Of a stretch of DNA of 64,000 bases, positions 43,017 through 51,804 are shown piece by piece. This DNA comes from an uncultured Eggerthellaceae bacterium (GTDB taxonomy: Bacteria; Actinomycetota; Coriobacteriia; Coriobacteriales; Eggerthellaceae). The stretch lies in the NCBI GenBank assembly GCA_910588905.1, contig CAJURZ010000007.1, positions 1 through 64,000 of the forward strand. Direction: 5' to 3'. Each line of letters opens with the position of its first letter. The stretch's first letter is position 1. The notes beneath the pieces were generated by a model. The model was not told the DNA's origin. It saw nothing but the letters and a program-made list of their open reading frames with translations, and searched no databases. The position numbers and the translations under genes were made by a program.

Positions 43017-45059
43017 TCAAGAGGGCCTGCTAAGCGAGAAGGTGAGCCGAGAGAGCTGCCCATCGGCCTCCACAAGACGCACAGAGATGGCATCTCCCAA
43101 CCGGTAGACCTCTCCCGAATCGCTCCCGGTGAGCGTGAGGCGCACCGGATCGAAGGCGAAGTGCTCATCCCCCAGCCCACGCACGGGCAGAAGCCCTTCG
43201 GCGCAGTTCTCCAGCTGCACATAGAGCCCATAGCTGGCCACCCCGGAGATGGTAGCCGGGAAGGCCGTGCCCACGAACTGCTCCATGTAGAGGCACATGA
43301 GCGCCCGGGTAGCATCGGTGGAGGCGGCCTCTGCCACCCGCTCCCCCTCTGAGCACCTCTCGCAGGCAGTGCGCAGCATGTCCTTCTTCTGGGCAGTGCT
43401 CCTCTGGTCCCGGGCGAAGGCGAGCTTCAGCAGCCGATGGACCAAGAGGTCAGGATAACGTCGGATGGGACTCGTGAAGTGGCAGTAGGAATCCAGGCCC
43501 AGACCGTAATGGCCCAGGTTCTCCAAGCTGTAATGAGCTCGGGCCATGCAACGGAGGAGCAACGTGGATACGAGCGTCTCCTCCCGGCGGCCCGCTACGG
43601 CCGCAAGCACCTCCTGGATGGCATAGGGGTCCGCCACGGCCAGCTTGCGAGCCATCTCCCGCGTGAACCATTTGGATTCTTGGAGCACGGGCAAGAGGGC
43701 GGCGATGCTGTCAGCAGCCGGAGGCTCGTGGCTGCGGAAGGGACAGGGATAGCCACGCTCTTCCAAGTAGAGGGCAACAGCCTCGTTAGCGAAGATCATG
43801 GCCTCTTCGATGAGCTCAGTGGAACAGGTCTTCTGACGCACTTCGATGGCCCGCGGCTCCCCCGCCTCATCAAGGCGGACCTTCGCTTCCTTCGTGCGGA
43901 ACTCAAGGCCTCCATCCCGCTCCCGATGCTGTTGGCGCGCCTGGGCTATACGGTGGGCCATCTGAAGGCGCGGACGGATCTCCTCGAGCTCCTCGGCGCC
44001 GATGCCCGCCACCGACCCGTGTCCTTCGAGGATATCCAGAGCCCGGTCATAGTCCAACCGCGCCCGGGAGCGCATGATGGCAGGATAGATGTCCACACCC
44101 ACCGGCTCCAGTTCCGCATCCAAGAAGATATCCACCGTCATGCATAGCCTATCCTCCCCCGGCTTGAGGGAGCAGACCTCGTTCGAGAGCTTCTCCGGCA
44201 GCATGGGCAAGACCCTATCCGGCAGATACACGCTGCAGGTACGCTCGCGGGCCTCCAGATCCAGAGCAGAGCCCTCTTCCACATAGCGGGATACATCGGC
44301 GATATGCACTCCCAACCGCCAGACAGCCTTCCCGGGCACGCCAGGTCCCGATGCTGCCTCCTCCACGGAGAGCGCGTCATCGAAATCCCGCGCGTCGGCG
44401 GGGTCTATGGTGAAGACGAACCGCTCCCGGATGTCCTCGTAGCCTTCGGCCAGAGCACCTACCACATCCACCGAACAAGCATCCGCCCCCGCAAGGGCCG
44501 CAGAGGTGAAGGTCTCCTTGAGCTTATGGCGGGCGATGATCTGCTCTATCAGCAGATCCGGGTCATCCGCATTGCCGATGACCTCCTCCACCACACCACA
44601 AGCGGCAGTGTTCCGCGTGGGATATTCCGTGATGGTCACGCGCACGATGCTCCCCGCAGGGATATCGGGAGCAGCAGAGCGCTGGGTGAAGATGTCATGG
44701 CCGATCCGCGGATCCAAGGGGACCACGATGCCGAAGGGCTCGGCCACCTCATAGCGGCCGATGATGCTGCCATGGGCCCGTTCCACGATATTCACGACCC
44801 GGGCCTCTTGCTTCTTGCCCCGACGCTGCTCTTCTCGTCGCTCCCGGTGGCCGCGGGATGCCTCGCGCTTGGTCTCGGCTATCTCAACGGTATCTCCGTC
44901 AAAGGCGCCGCCGGTCTTCCTCTTGGGGATGAAGTACTCCCCTTGGGCTGTCTTGACGAAGCCATAGCCCTGAGGGTTCATCTCTATGATGCCGCGAGCT
45001 AGGATGCGCGGCTTACCCCTTGTGGGACCGCGTCGCCCCCGGGACCTCCGTGCGCCCAC
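43017..45059 (-). CDS. rnr: Ribonuclease R
   Basis: 680 residues. A short basic N-terminus (RRSRGRRGPTRGK) precedes a cold-shock-like RNA-binding domain (GYGFVKTAQGEYFIPKRK). The RNB catalytic domain has TIDPADARDFDDALS with the metal-binding Asp residues. A C-terminal S1 domain follows (ATISGVASYGLYVQLENCAEG). It degrades structured RNA 3' to 5'. It starts with GTG at 45059, 4 nt after the ctpA stop; a later in-frame ATG (residue 27) is less likely because it removes the start of the OB fold. smpB, often next, is absent here. Confidence 0.94.
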   Translation of the reverse strand: MGARRSRGRRGPTRGKPRILARGIIEMNPQGYGFVKTAQGEYFIPKRKTGGAFDGDTVEIAETKREASRGHRERREEQRRGKKQEARVVNIVERAHGSIIGRYEVAEPFGIVVPLDPRIGHDIFTQRSAAPDIPAGSIVRVTITEYPTRNTAACGVVEEVIGNADDPDLLIEQIIARHKLKETFTSAALAGADACSVDVVGALAEGYEDIRERFVFTIDPADARDFDDALSVEEAASGPGVPGKAVWRLGVHIADVSRYVEEGSALDLEARERTCSVYLPDRVLPMLPEKLSNEVCSLKPGEDRLCMTVDIFLDAELEPVGVDIYPAIMRSRARLDYDRALDILEGHGSVAGIGAEELEEIRPRLQMAHRIAQARQQHRERDGGLEFRTKEAKVRLDEAGEPRAIEVRQKTCSTELIEEAMIFANEAVALYLEERGYPCPFRSHEPPAADSIAALLPVLQESKWFTREMARKLAVADPYAIQEVLAAVAGRREETLVSTLLLRCMARAHYSLENLGHYGLGLDSYCHFTSPIRRYPDLLVHRLLKLAFARDQRSTAQKKDMLRTACERCSEGERVAEAASTDATRALMCLYMEQFVGTAFPATISGVASYGLYVQLENCAEGLLPVRGLGDEHFAFDPVRLTLTGSDSGEVYRLGDAISVRLVEADGQLSRLTFSLSRPS

Positions 45060-45063
45060 GGGG

Positions 45064-46371
45064 TTAAGACCCCTGGCTCTGGCCTATCAAGGACCGAGCC
45101 GTATCCAGCGCCACCAGAAGCTGCGTGTCCCCGTCTTCGGTAGTACCCACGATCAGCTCGGGGGTCACCCCTACCCCGTTGATCCCCCGGCCCGAGGGCG
45201 TGAGGTAGTAGGCAGCCGTATAGCGAACGGCTCCGCCGAAGGTGAGCTCACGGACCACCTGCACGGAACCCTTGCCCATGGTGGTCTGACCCACCGTGGT
45301 GGCGCGTTGGTTGTCCTGCAGGGCCGCTGCCAGGACCTCAGCCGCTGCAGAGGTGTACCCGTTCACCAGCACCACCAACGGAGCCGAGGTCACAGAGGCA
45401 CCGCTGGCGCTACGCGTGTTGACGCCATCCAAGGTCTGTATGCCCACGAGCGTACCCGAAGGGACGAAGAAGCTGGCGATGTCCAAAGACTGGGTGAGAT
45501 ATCCGCCGGGATCATCGCGGATATCCAGCACGAATGCCTGAGCCCCCGCGGCAGACAGGTCCACCAACGCCCGCTTGACCAGCTCAGAGGCATTGGCTGT
45601 CAGTTGGCGCAGCTTGATGTATCCAACGCCTTCATCCATCAGCTCAGAGGTCACGTTCTCCGCCGTGTATTCGCGGCACTCCAAGGTGGTGGTGAACTCG
45701 TTGCCATTCTCAGCGTCCATGCTGATGGGGCGCATCCAGGTGACGACGACGTTCTCGCCTTCCATGCGCCCAAGCGCCCCGATGACCTCGGAAGCCGACC
45801 AGACATGACCGGATTCCCCGTTGATGGCCTGGACGAAATCTCCCTTGGTGACGCCCTTGGCCTGAGCCTCTGACCCTTCCAGCACATCTATGGCATAGGC
45901 ACGGCCGTTGTAATCGCCGAAGAGGACGCCGATCCCCTGGTATCCCTTGGAGACCGCTTCCTTGATGTAGGCCTCGTAGCGTTCCTGGTCATAGTATTCC
46001 GCGTACGGGTCCTCGGTGGATCTGAGCATGTCTGTCAGCATGGTATCGGTGGCGGTGGCCAGATGGACCTCATCCAAGCTGTAGGTGGAGAGGATGTCCT
46101 CTACCTCGTCCACCCGGGCTGAGAGCGCATCATAGGTGGTCTTCGCCGGCTTGGATACCTTGCCGCTGTTCATCGTCTCAGAGCCCACGTTGAAACCAAG
46201 GAGCTCCGTGAACTGCACATTGGAGCGCAGAGCGAACCCTGCCATGAAGGCGACTATCACCACGAGGAAGGTGACGAAGAGGCCCGCGATGCGCTTGTTG
46301 CGAGCATGCTCGCGAAAGGAGGCGCTCACCTTCTTGACATAGGCCGTATTCTTGCGCCGCTTCTCCGCCAT
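45064..46371 (-). CDS. C-terminal processing peptidase (S41)
   Basis: 435 residues. A basic cytoplasmic N-terminus (1-28) is followed by a membrane anchor (LFVTFLVVIVAFMAGFAL), a PDZ domain (about 140-215; YQGIGVLFGDYNG, AQAKGVTKGDFVQAING) and the S41 protease domain. That domain has the catalytic Ser in NGYTSAAAEVLAAAL and the Lys in GQTTMGKGSVQVV. It acts outside the membrane on exported proteins. It follows ftsX, a common ftsE-ftsX-ctp arrangement, suggesting work on cell-wall hydrolase regulation (inference). Confidence 0.93.
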   Translation of the reverse strand: MAEKRRKNTAYVKKVSASFREHARNKRIAGLFVTFLVVIVAFMAGFALRSNVQFTELLGFNVGSETMNSGKVSKPAKTTYDALSARVDEVEDILSTYSLDEVHLATATDTMLTDMLRSTEDPYAEYYDQERYEAYIKEAVSKGYQGIGVLFGDYNGRAYAIDVLEGSEAQAKGVTKGDFVQAINGESGHVWSASEVIGALGRMEGENVVVTWMRPISMDAENGNEFTTTLECREYTAENVTSELMDEGVGYIKLRQLTANASELVKRALVDLSAAGAQAFVLDIRDDPGGYLTQSLDIASFFVPSGTLVGIQTLDGVNTRSASGASVTSAPLVVLVNGYTSAAAEVLAAALQDNQRATTVGQTTMGKGSVQVVRELTFGGAVRYTAAYYLTPSGRGINGVGVTPELIVGTTEDGDTQLLVALDTARSLIGQSQGS

Positions 46372-46410
46372 GGTCTGAACTGCTTACCCGTGCTGCCAGG
46401 TGAGGGGAAG

Positions 46411-47325
46411 CTAGACCTTGAGGTAACGGCGCATGGCGATGGCAGAACCGATGAGGCCGATGACGATGCCCGCCACGATGAGGCCGCCGTAGATGAACAG
46501 GTACATCATGTCCGGGACCGAGAAATCCAGGAAGCGAATGGCGTTCTGCAGCTGAGGCAGCGCGAATATGCGCAGAAGCTGGATGACTCCCACCGCCAGC
46601 AATGAGCCGATGAGCGCGTGGAGGGCGCCTTCCATGAGGAAGGGCCCGCGGATGAAGCCGTTAGAAGCACCCACCAAGCGCATGATGGCGATCTCCTTCC
46701 GGCGAGCCAGGATAGCCAAGCGGATGGTGTTGTTGATGAAGACCAGCGCGATGAAGATCAAGAGGATGATCAACGCGATGCCGATATAGCGGATGTAATT
46801 GGTCAGCTGGAAGAGCCGCTCCACCGTACCTTGACCATACTTGATGGAATCCCCGGGATTCGAAGGATCCTCGGAGATGGCCACGTATTCGGGATCAGCC
46901 TCGATGGACTGGGCGATGGCCTGGACGGATTGCGGATCCGTCAGCTCGACATCGATGGAGGCAGGCAGTGGATTAGTGCCATCGAGCTGCTCTATGATCT
47001 CAGGGTTGGAGGTCATGGAGTTAGAGAAGTTCTCCAGAGCCTGCTCTTTGGTGGTGAAGGAAACGGTGTCGACATCCTCCATGTTGGAGATGGTAGCCAT
47101 GACCGCCTGGATGTCCTCCTGAGATGCCTCATCGGAAACGTAAGCGGTGATGGTGACCTCGCTCTCAACGGACTGCATGAGGTTGTTGAGCATGGCGCCT
47201 GCCACGAAGAACACGCCGATGATGAGCAACGACAGGAAGATGGTGATGATGGACCCCAGAGCCGTAGAGAGGTTGCGCGTGAAGCCCTGGAGGGATTCCT
47301 TGAAGAAGTAGCCGATACTAGACAT
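46411..47325 (-). CDS. ftsX: Cell division ABC transporter permease FtsX
   Basis: 304 residues. One N-terminal membrane segment is followed by an extracellular loop (about 55-180; VTITAYVSDEASQEDI, YVAISEDPSNPG), then three membrane helices, with AILARRKEIAIMRLVGASN as the cytoplasmic coupling helix. With FtsE it activates peptidoglycan hydrolases at the septum or side wall. The ATG overlaps the ftsE stop by 8 nt; the longer frame to 47376 lies inside ftsE and was rejected. Confidence 0.95.
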   Translation of the reverse strand: MSSIGYFFKESLQGFTRNLSTALGSIITIFLSLLIIGVFFVAGAMLNNLMQSVESEVTITAYVSDEASQEDIQAVMATISNMEDVDTVSFTTKEQALENFSNSMTSNPEIIEQLDGTNPLPASIDVELTDPQSVQAIAQSIEADPEYVAISEDPSNPGDSIKYGQGTVERLFQLTNYIRYIGIALIILLIFIALVFINNTIRLAILARRKEIAIMRLVGASNGFIRGPFLMEGALHALIGSLLAVGVIQLLRIFALPQLQNAIRFLDFSVPDMMYLFIYGGLIVAGIVIGLIGSAIAMRRYLKV

Positions 47326-48187
47326 CGAACCCGTACACCCCCCGATCCTGGTCGCGAGTGAGGCGACCGCGCTCAAGGGCGATGACGCGCCTGCGCATGT
47401 TGTCTACCATCTCCCGGTCATGGGTGGCCACGAGCACCGTGGTGCCCGTGCGATTGATGCGCTCCAAGAGATCCATGATGCCGCGGGAGGTCTGGGGGTC
47501 CAGGTTCCCGGTAGGCTCGTCGCAGATGAGCAACGGGGGCCTGTTCACGATGGCCCGCGCGATGGACACGCGCTGCTGCTCACCGCCGGAGAGCTGATCG
47601 GGGAGCTTGCCGAACTTCTCCTGGAGACCGACGAGCCTCAACACCTCGGGCACCTGGGTCTTCACCACGTGCTTGCTCTTGCCGATGACCTCCAAGGCGA
47701 AGGCAACGTTCTCGAACACCGTCTTAGAAGGCAGGAGCTTGAAGTCCTGGAAGACGCAGCCGATGTTGCGGCGCAGATAGGGAACGCGCCAATTCCGCAT
47801 GGTGGTGAGGTCCTCATCGGCCACATAGATATGGCCCTGGGTGGGCCGTATCTCGCGCGTGAGGAGCTTGATGAACGTAGACTTCCCTGAGCCGGAATGA
47901 CCCACGAGGAAGAGGAATTCCCCTGCGTAGATCTGCAACGAGATGTCTGCCAGGGCAGGCTTGTTAGGCTGCGCCGGATACACCTTGCTGACATGGTCGA
48001 AGGTGATGACAGGGGTTCCCAGCTGCGCCCGGGTGGCTTCCACATCCAGTTCGGGCAGGGTCTGGGTCAACTGGCTCGTGAGCTGGGCCTTGTTCCTGGG
48101 CCTACCCTGTGGGCCAGCGGCGTGGCCAGCATGGCTGCCTCGGCGGCCCCCTTGAGGCATGGCACCTCGGGATCTATCTATTGCCAC
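47318..48187 (-). CDS. ftsE: Cell division ATP-binding protein FtsE
   Basis: 289 residues. Walker A GHSGSGKSTFIK, Q-loop QDFKLLPSKTV, signature LSGGEQQRVSIARAI, Walker B LLICDEPTGNLDP. It carries about 58 extra N-terminal residues, basic and Gly/Gln-rich, before VITFDHVSKVYPAQ, where FtsE usually begins. The start is uncertain: GTG 48187 has GGAG 8 nt upstream, and an in-frame ATG at 48160 has GAGGTGCC. Later starts would still leave an extension. It partners ftsX. Confidence 0.93.
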   Translation of the reverse strand: MAIDRSRGAMPQGGRRGSHAGHAAGPQGRPRNKAQLTSQLTQTLPELDVEATRAQLGTPVITFDHVSKVYPAQPNKPALADISLQIYAGEFLFLVGHSGSGKSTFIKLLTREIRPTQGHIYVADEDLTTMRNWRVPYLRRNIGCVFQDFKLLPSKTVFENVAFALEVIGKSKHVVKTQVPEVLRLVGLQEKFGKLPDQLSGGEQQRVSIARAIVNRPPLLICDEPTGNLDPQTSRGIMDLLERINRTGTTVLVATHDREMVDNMRRRVIALERGRLTRDQDRGVYGFDV

Positions 48188-48248
48188 AGTACATGCTCCG
48201 TATCGATCAATATTCTCAACTGCAACTCATCTATTCTAGCAGGTATGC

Positions 48249-49226
48249 TCAAGATCTGCGATCCAAAGCCTGCTTAGCCGCAGCGACGATGGCAGCGTTA
48301 TCAAGGCCGAAGGCGCTCATGAGCTCAGCGAACTGGCCGGATTTGCCGAAATGATCCCGTACTGCCACGAATTCGCAAGGAACGGGGTTCTGCTCGGCCA
48401 GAAGGCGCGCTACCGCATCCCCCAAGCCCCCCATGATGGAATGCTCCTCGGCTACCACGACGCAACGGGTCTTGGCCACCGAAGCCAACAGGGTATCGGC
48501 ATCCAGCGGCTTCACGGAGAAGGCATCGATCACCTCAGCGCTGATGCCCTGCTCCTCCAAGACCGCAGCCGCCGTGAGGGCTTCCTCTATCTCCACCCCA
48601 CAGGCTATGAGGGTGACATCAGACCCTTCCCGCAGCACTTGGGCCTTACCCCATTCCATCTGGGTTCCGGCGCCATAGACGCAGGGCACGCTCGCCCGAC
48701 CCATCCTCACGTAGACCGGACCGGGTGTGTGGGCCGCCAGCTTGATGGCGGAGAGCGCTGCTGCATAGTCAGCGGGTACGAGCACCCTCATGTTCGGGAG
48801 CGCCCGCATGAGCGCGATATCCTCCAGCATCTGATGGGTGCCCCCGTCAGGTCCCACGGAAACGCCCGCATGGGTGGGGCAGATCTTCACATCGAGGTTG
48901 GAATAGCAGACCGTGTTGCGGATCTGATCGTAGGCGCGCCCGGTGCCGAAGACGGCGAAGGAACCCGTGAAGGCCACCTTTCCCGTAAGGGACAGGCCTG
49001 CTGCCACGCCTACCATGTTCTGCTCGGCGATGCCCACGTTCACGAGCCGCTGGGCGTTCTCAGGACTGGAAGCAGCGAGCTTCGCCGTGGTGGTGGAACC
49101 GGACAGGTCAGCGTCCACGGCCACCACCGGGACACCCTCGGCGGCCAATTCGATGAGCGCTGGTCCAAAGGCAGCCCGCGTGGCCTGCCTGGTCTGCCTC
49201 TCCTCAGCACTGGCGAGCTTGATCAT
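48249..49226 (-). CDS. Transketolase, C-terminal (pyrimidine-binding) subunit
   Basis: 325 residues. FVNVGIAEQNM-type motif (RLVNVGIAEQNMVGVAAGLSL) with the catalytic Glu, TGSFAVFGTGRAYDQIRN and the C-terminal transketolase domain (VIDAFSVKPLDADTLLASV, VVVAEEHSIMGGLG). Together with the preceding gene it forms a split transketolase for the non-oxidative pentose phosphate pathway. The overlap with the N-terminal subunit is four bases (ATGA), ensuring equal production. Confidence 0.93.
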   Translation of the reverse strand: MIKLASAEERQTRQATRAAFGPALIELAAEGVPVVAVDADLSGSTTTAKLAASSPENAQRLVNVGIAEQNMVGVAAGLSLTGKVAFTGSFAVFGTGRAYDQIRNTVCYSNLDVKICPTHAGVSVGPDGGTHQMLEDIALMRALPNMRVLVPADYAAALSAIKLAAHTPGPVYVRMGRASVPCVYGAGTQMEWGKAQVLREGSDVTLIACGVEIEEALTAAAVLEEQGISAEVIDAFSVKPLDADTLLASVAKTRCVVVAEEHSIMGGLGDAVARLLAEQNPVPCEFVAVRDHFGKSGQFAELMSAFGLDNAAIVAAAKQALDRRS

Positions 49227-50065
49227 GAGCGGCTCCTCTCGATGCGAGCGGCCCTGAGCTCCTCCAAGGCCTCTTGGGCTTGATCCACGTTGGGAGCCTT
49301 GCCGTGCCAGGAGGCTTCCCCTTCCATGAACGCAACGCCCTTGCCCTTGATGGTGTTCGCTACGACGAGCTTCGGCCGCCCTTCGCGCGTGGCTCTCATA
49401 TCCGTCAGCGTATCCACGAGCGCGGCGATGTCATGGCCGTCAACCTCCACTGCCTCCCAACCGAAGGCGAGGAACTTGTCCTTGATGCTCTCTGGATTGC
49501 AGACATCCTGGGTGCGCCCATCTATCTGGAGCTCGTTGCGGTCGACGATGGTCACGATGTTGTCGAGCTGCTTGTGGGCGGCGAACATGGCGGCCTCCCA
49601 AACCTGGCCTTCCTGGCATTCGCCGTCCCCCAACAGCACGAACACCGTGGAGGAGATGTCATCCATCTTGAGCCCCAGCCCCATGCCGCAGGCCACCGAG
49701 AGCCCTTGGCCGAGGGAGCCGGTGGACACCTCTACGCCGGACACCAGATGCATGTCCGGATGGCCCTGAAGGCGGCTGCCCAGCTTGCGCAGGGTGCGCA
49801 GCTCCTCAGGCGGAAGGTACCCGGCTCGGGCTAGGGCGGCATAGAGCGCCGGGGCCGCATGGCCCTTCGAGAGGATGAACCGGTCACGGGATGGGCAATG
49901 GGCATCTGAAGGGCTGTGCTCCATCACACCACCGAAGTAGAGCGCGGTCAAGATATCAGCGCAGGAAAGGGAACCGCCCGGGTGCCCGCTTTCCGCTTCG
50001 AAGATCATGGAGATGATATCCTCGCGCAATAAGGAGGCCGTCAGGTCTAGGTCTTTGGTATCCAC
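49223..50065 (-). CDS. Transketolase, N-terminal (ThDP pyrophosphate-binding) subunit
   Basis: 280 residues from GTG 50065. It has ESGHPGGSLSCADILTALYF, FILSKGHAAPALYAALA, GSLGQGLSVACGMGLGLKM, and the ThDP motif GDGECQEGQVWEAA...NELQIDG. The GTG is favoured because GAGGGG precedes it and the promoter at 50103-50131 would start transcription just upstream; an ATG at 50176 is upstream of that promoter. It binds the diphosphate half of ThDP; the partner gene follows with a 4-nt overlap. Confidence 0.92.
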   Translation of the reverse strand: MDTKDLDLTASLLREDIISMIFEAESGHPGGSLSCADILTALYFGGVMEHSPSDAHCPSRDRFILSKGHAAPALYAALARAGYLPPEELRTLRKLGSRLQGHPDMHLVSGVEVSTGSLGQGLSVACGMGLGLKMDDISSTVFVLLGDGECQEGQVWEAAMFAAHKQLDNIVTIVDRNELQIDGRTQDVCNPESIKDKFLAFGWEAVEVDGHDIAALVDTLTDMRATREGRPKLVVANTIKGKGVAFMEGEASWHGKAPNVDQAQEALEELRAARIERSRS

Positions 50066-50102
50066 ATGCACCCCTCTTGGATCCGTTGGAGACGATAGGT
50101 GA

Positions 50103-50131
50103 ATTCTATCGGATGGGAAGGGGGACGCAAA
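50103..50131 (-). promoter_or_regulatory. Promoter of split transketolase operon
   Basis: Minus strand TTTGCG, 17 nt, TAGAAT, ending 38 nt before the GTG. The -35 is imperfect. It supports the shorter start of the N-terminal subunit. Confidence 0.45.
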
Positions 50132-50254
50132 CGAGGGATCCAGTCTTTCTGAGGGGGCGGCTCTGATCGGCTCCATGATCCGCTCTCAACGCTGTTGTAT
50201 CATGCAGGGGATATGAGAGAGGCCGCCCGAGAGGCGGCACAGAAGGAGGACGAG

Positions 50255-50617
50255 ATGAAGCTAGCTATTCCCAGCGAGACCGCAGAGGGCCTGCAAGCCA
50301 TGAGGTCAGGTCACTTCGGCCATGCCCCCTATTTCACCGTCGTTGATATCCAGGATGGTGAGGTGACGGCAGTAGAGGCCGTCAAGAACGCTGACCACGA
50401 TACCGTGGGATGCGGCGGGGTCATCAGCTTCGCCCTCGGGTTGGGGATCGATGCCATGCTCACCGTAGGGATGGGAAGGCCTCCCCTCACCCGATTCACC
50501 GAAGCGGGCGTGAAGGTCTACTCAGAGCGCACGACACCCATCGTGGGAGATGCCGTGACGCGCTTTCTGGAAGGCGGATGCCCCTTGATGTCCCTAGAGG
50601 ATGCCTGCGCGCACTAG
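50255..50617 (+). CDS. NifX/NifB-type dinitrogenase iron-molybdenum cofactor-binding family protein
   Basis: 120 residues, one domain with the ribonuclease-H-like fold of FeMo-co carriers: MKLAIPSETAEG start, FGHAPYFTVVDIQDGEV, GCGGVISFALGLGIDAMLTVGMG and a C-terminal GDAVTRFLEGG. Cysteines in VGCGG and GGCPLMS could bind a cluster. The ATG is preceded by AAGGAGGACGAG. No nitrogenase genes are nearby; orphan members are widespread in anaerobes, with presumed roles in Fe-S or Mo cofactor handling. It is a single plus-strand gene between transketolase and prfB, ended by a strong bidirectional terminator. Confidence 0.88.
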   Translation: MKLAIPSETAEGLQAMRSGHFGHAPYFTVVDIQDGEVTAVEAVKNADHDTVGCGGVISFALGLGIDAMLTVGMGRPPLTRFTEAGVKVYSERTTPIVGDAVTRFLEGGCPLMSLEDACAH

Positions 50618-50671
50618 CAAGCAGGCCCCAACGGGCCCAGATCAGCTTTGAGCCCCATATGGATCGATGAG

Positions 50672-50699
50672 AGAGACGCCCCGGATCCGGGGCGTCTCT
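50672..50699. terminator. Bidirectional intrinsic terminator
   Basis: A perfect 28-bp palindrome centred on GGATCC (half-site AGAGACGCCCCGGA), between the convergent NifX-like gene and prfB. On the plus strand it is followed by TCTGTCT, and on the minus strand by CTCATCGATC, so termination is probably stronger for the plus-strand gene. Confidence 0.75.
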
Positions 50700-50718
50700 T
50701 CTGTCTGAGGTGATAGGG

Positions 50719-51804
50719 CTACTGGCTCACGCGCCACTTGTGATAGCCGATGATGAGCTCTTCCAGATCCCCATCCAGCACCGCTTCGACATTGCCCGTC
50801 TCCATGCCCGTGCGGGTGTCCTTCACCATCTGATAGGGATAGAGCACGTAGTTGCGGATCTGGCTGCCGAAGGAGTTCTCCATCTTCTCTCCCCGCAGGC
50901 CCTCGAGCTCTTCCTGGCGCTTGCGCTCCTCCAACTCGTAGAGCTTCGCCTTGAGCACGCGGAAGGCTGCTTCCTTGTTCTGGAGCTGGCTCTTCTCGTT
51001 CTGGCAGGTGACCACGATGCCCGTAGGCGTGTGAGTGAGCCGCACGGCTGAATCCGTGGTGTTCACGCACTGGCCACCGGGACCTGAGGAGCGATACACG
51101 TCCACCCGCACATCAGCGGGGTTGATCTCCACTTCGATATCGTCTGGCAGGATGGGGAGCACCTCCACCCCCGCGAAGGTGGTGTGGCGGCGCTTCTTGT
51201 CATCCGTGGGAGAGATGCGCACGAGCCGGTGGACACCGGCCTCGGAGGTGAGCATGCCGAAGGCGTTCTTGCCTTCCACCTGGATGGTGGCCTTATCGAG
51301 CCCGATGCCCTCACCGGGCACCAGGTCAAGCACGGTAACGCTCCAGCCCTTCGCCTCAGCGTAGCGCTTGTACATCCGGTAGAGCATCTCCGTCCAGTCC
51401 TGGGCCTCGAGACCGCCCTGACCGGGGTTGATGGAAAGGATGGCTCCACCGCGGTCGAACCGGCCAGAGAACCAGGAGGAGACCTCCAGCCCGTCGAGCA
51501 TGGTATCCAGCTTCGCCATGCCCGCTTCGTATTCGCCTGCGAAGGCCTCGTCCTCCTCGGAGAGCTCATAGGCCGCCTGGGCGTCCTCCAGCTGCTGGGC
51601 CGCAGCCTCGTATTCGGCTATGGATTCCTTGAGGTCGGCTGCCTCCTTGGACACCTTCTGGGCCGTCTGGGCGTCATCCCAGAAATCCGGCTCAGCCATG
51701 CGCGCGTCCAACGCCTGAGCCTCTTCGCGCAGGGTGTCTACCTTCAGATAGGTGCGAGCGTCAGCCAGGCGCGACGCCGCCGCTTCCAGCTCCCTATTGG
51801 CCAT
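50719..51804 (-). CDS. prfB: Peptide chain release factor 2
   Basis: 361 residues. The catalytic GGQ is at 243-245 (SSGPGGQCVNTT). The stop-codon discriminator tripeptide, SPF in RF2, reads S198-P199-T200 (VRISPTDDKKRRHTTF). The overall length, coiled N-terminal domain and RF2-like flank (RRHTTFA) argue for RF2 rather than RF1. There is no in-frame UGA or programmed frameshift near codon 25. It starts 11 nt inside the end of secA. The protein should read UAA/UGA; many genes here end in TGA, so it must still recognise it. Confidence 0.93.
   Translation of the reverse strand: MANRELEAAASRLADARTYLKVDTLREEAQALDARMAEPDFWDDAQTAQKVSKEAADLKESIAEYEAAAQQLEDAQAAYELSEEDEAFAGEYEAGMAKLDTMLDGLEVSSWFSGRFDRGGAILSINPGQGGLEAQDWTEMLYRMYKRYAEAKGWSVTVLDLVPGEGIGLDKATIQVEGKNAFGMLTSEAGVHRLVRISPTDDKKRRHTTFAGVEVLPILPDDIEVEINPADVRVDVYRSSGPGGQCVNTTDSAVRLTHTPTGIVVTCQNEKSQLQNKEAAFRVLKAKLYELEERKRQEELEGLRGEKMENSFGSQIRNYVLYPYQMVKDTRTGMETGNVEAVLDGDLEELIIGYHKWRVSQ

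Noticed and set aside
49223..50176. Longer transketolase N-terminal subunit starting at ATG 50176
   Set aside because: The extra 37 residues are unlike the family, lie upstream of a plausible promoter and have no ribosome site.
50719..51804. Programmed +1 frameshift in prfB
   Set aside because: The frame is continuous from the ATG through GGQ to the stop; no in-frame UGA or CUU-UGA slip site is present.
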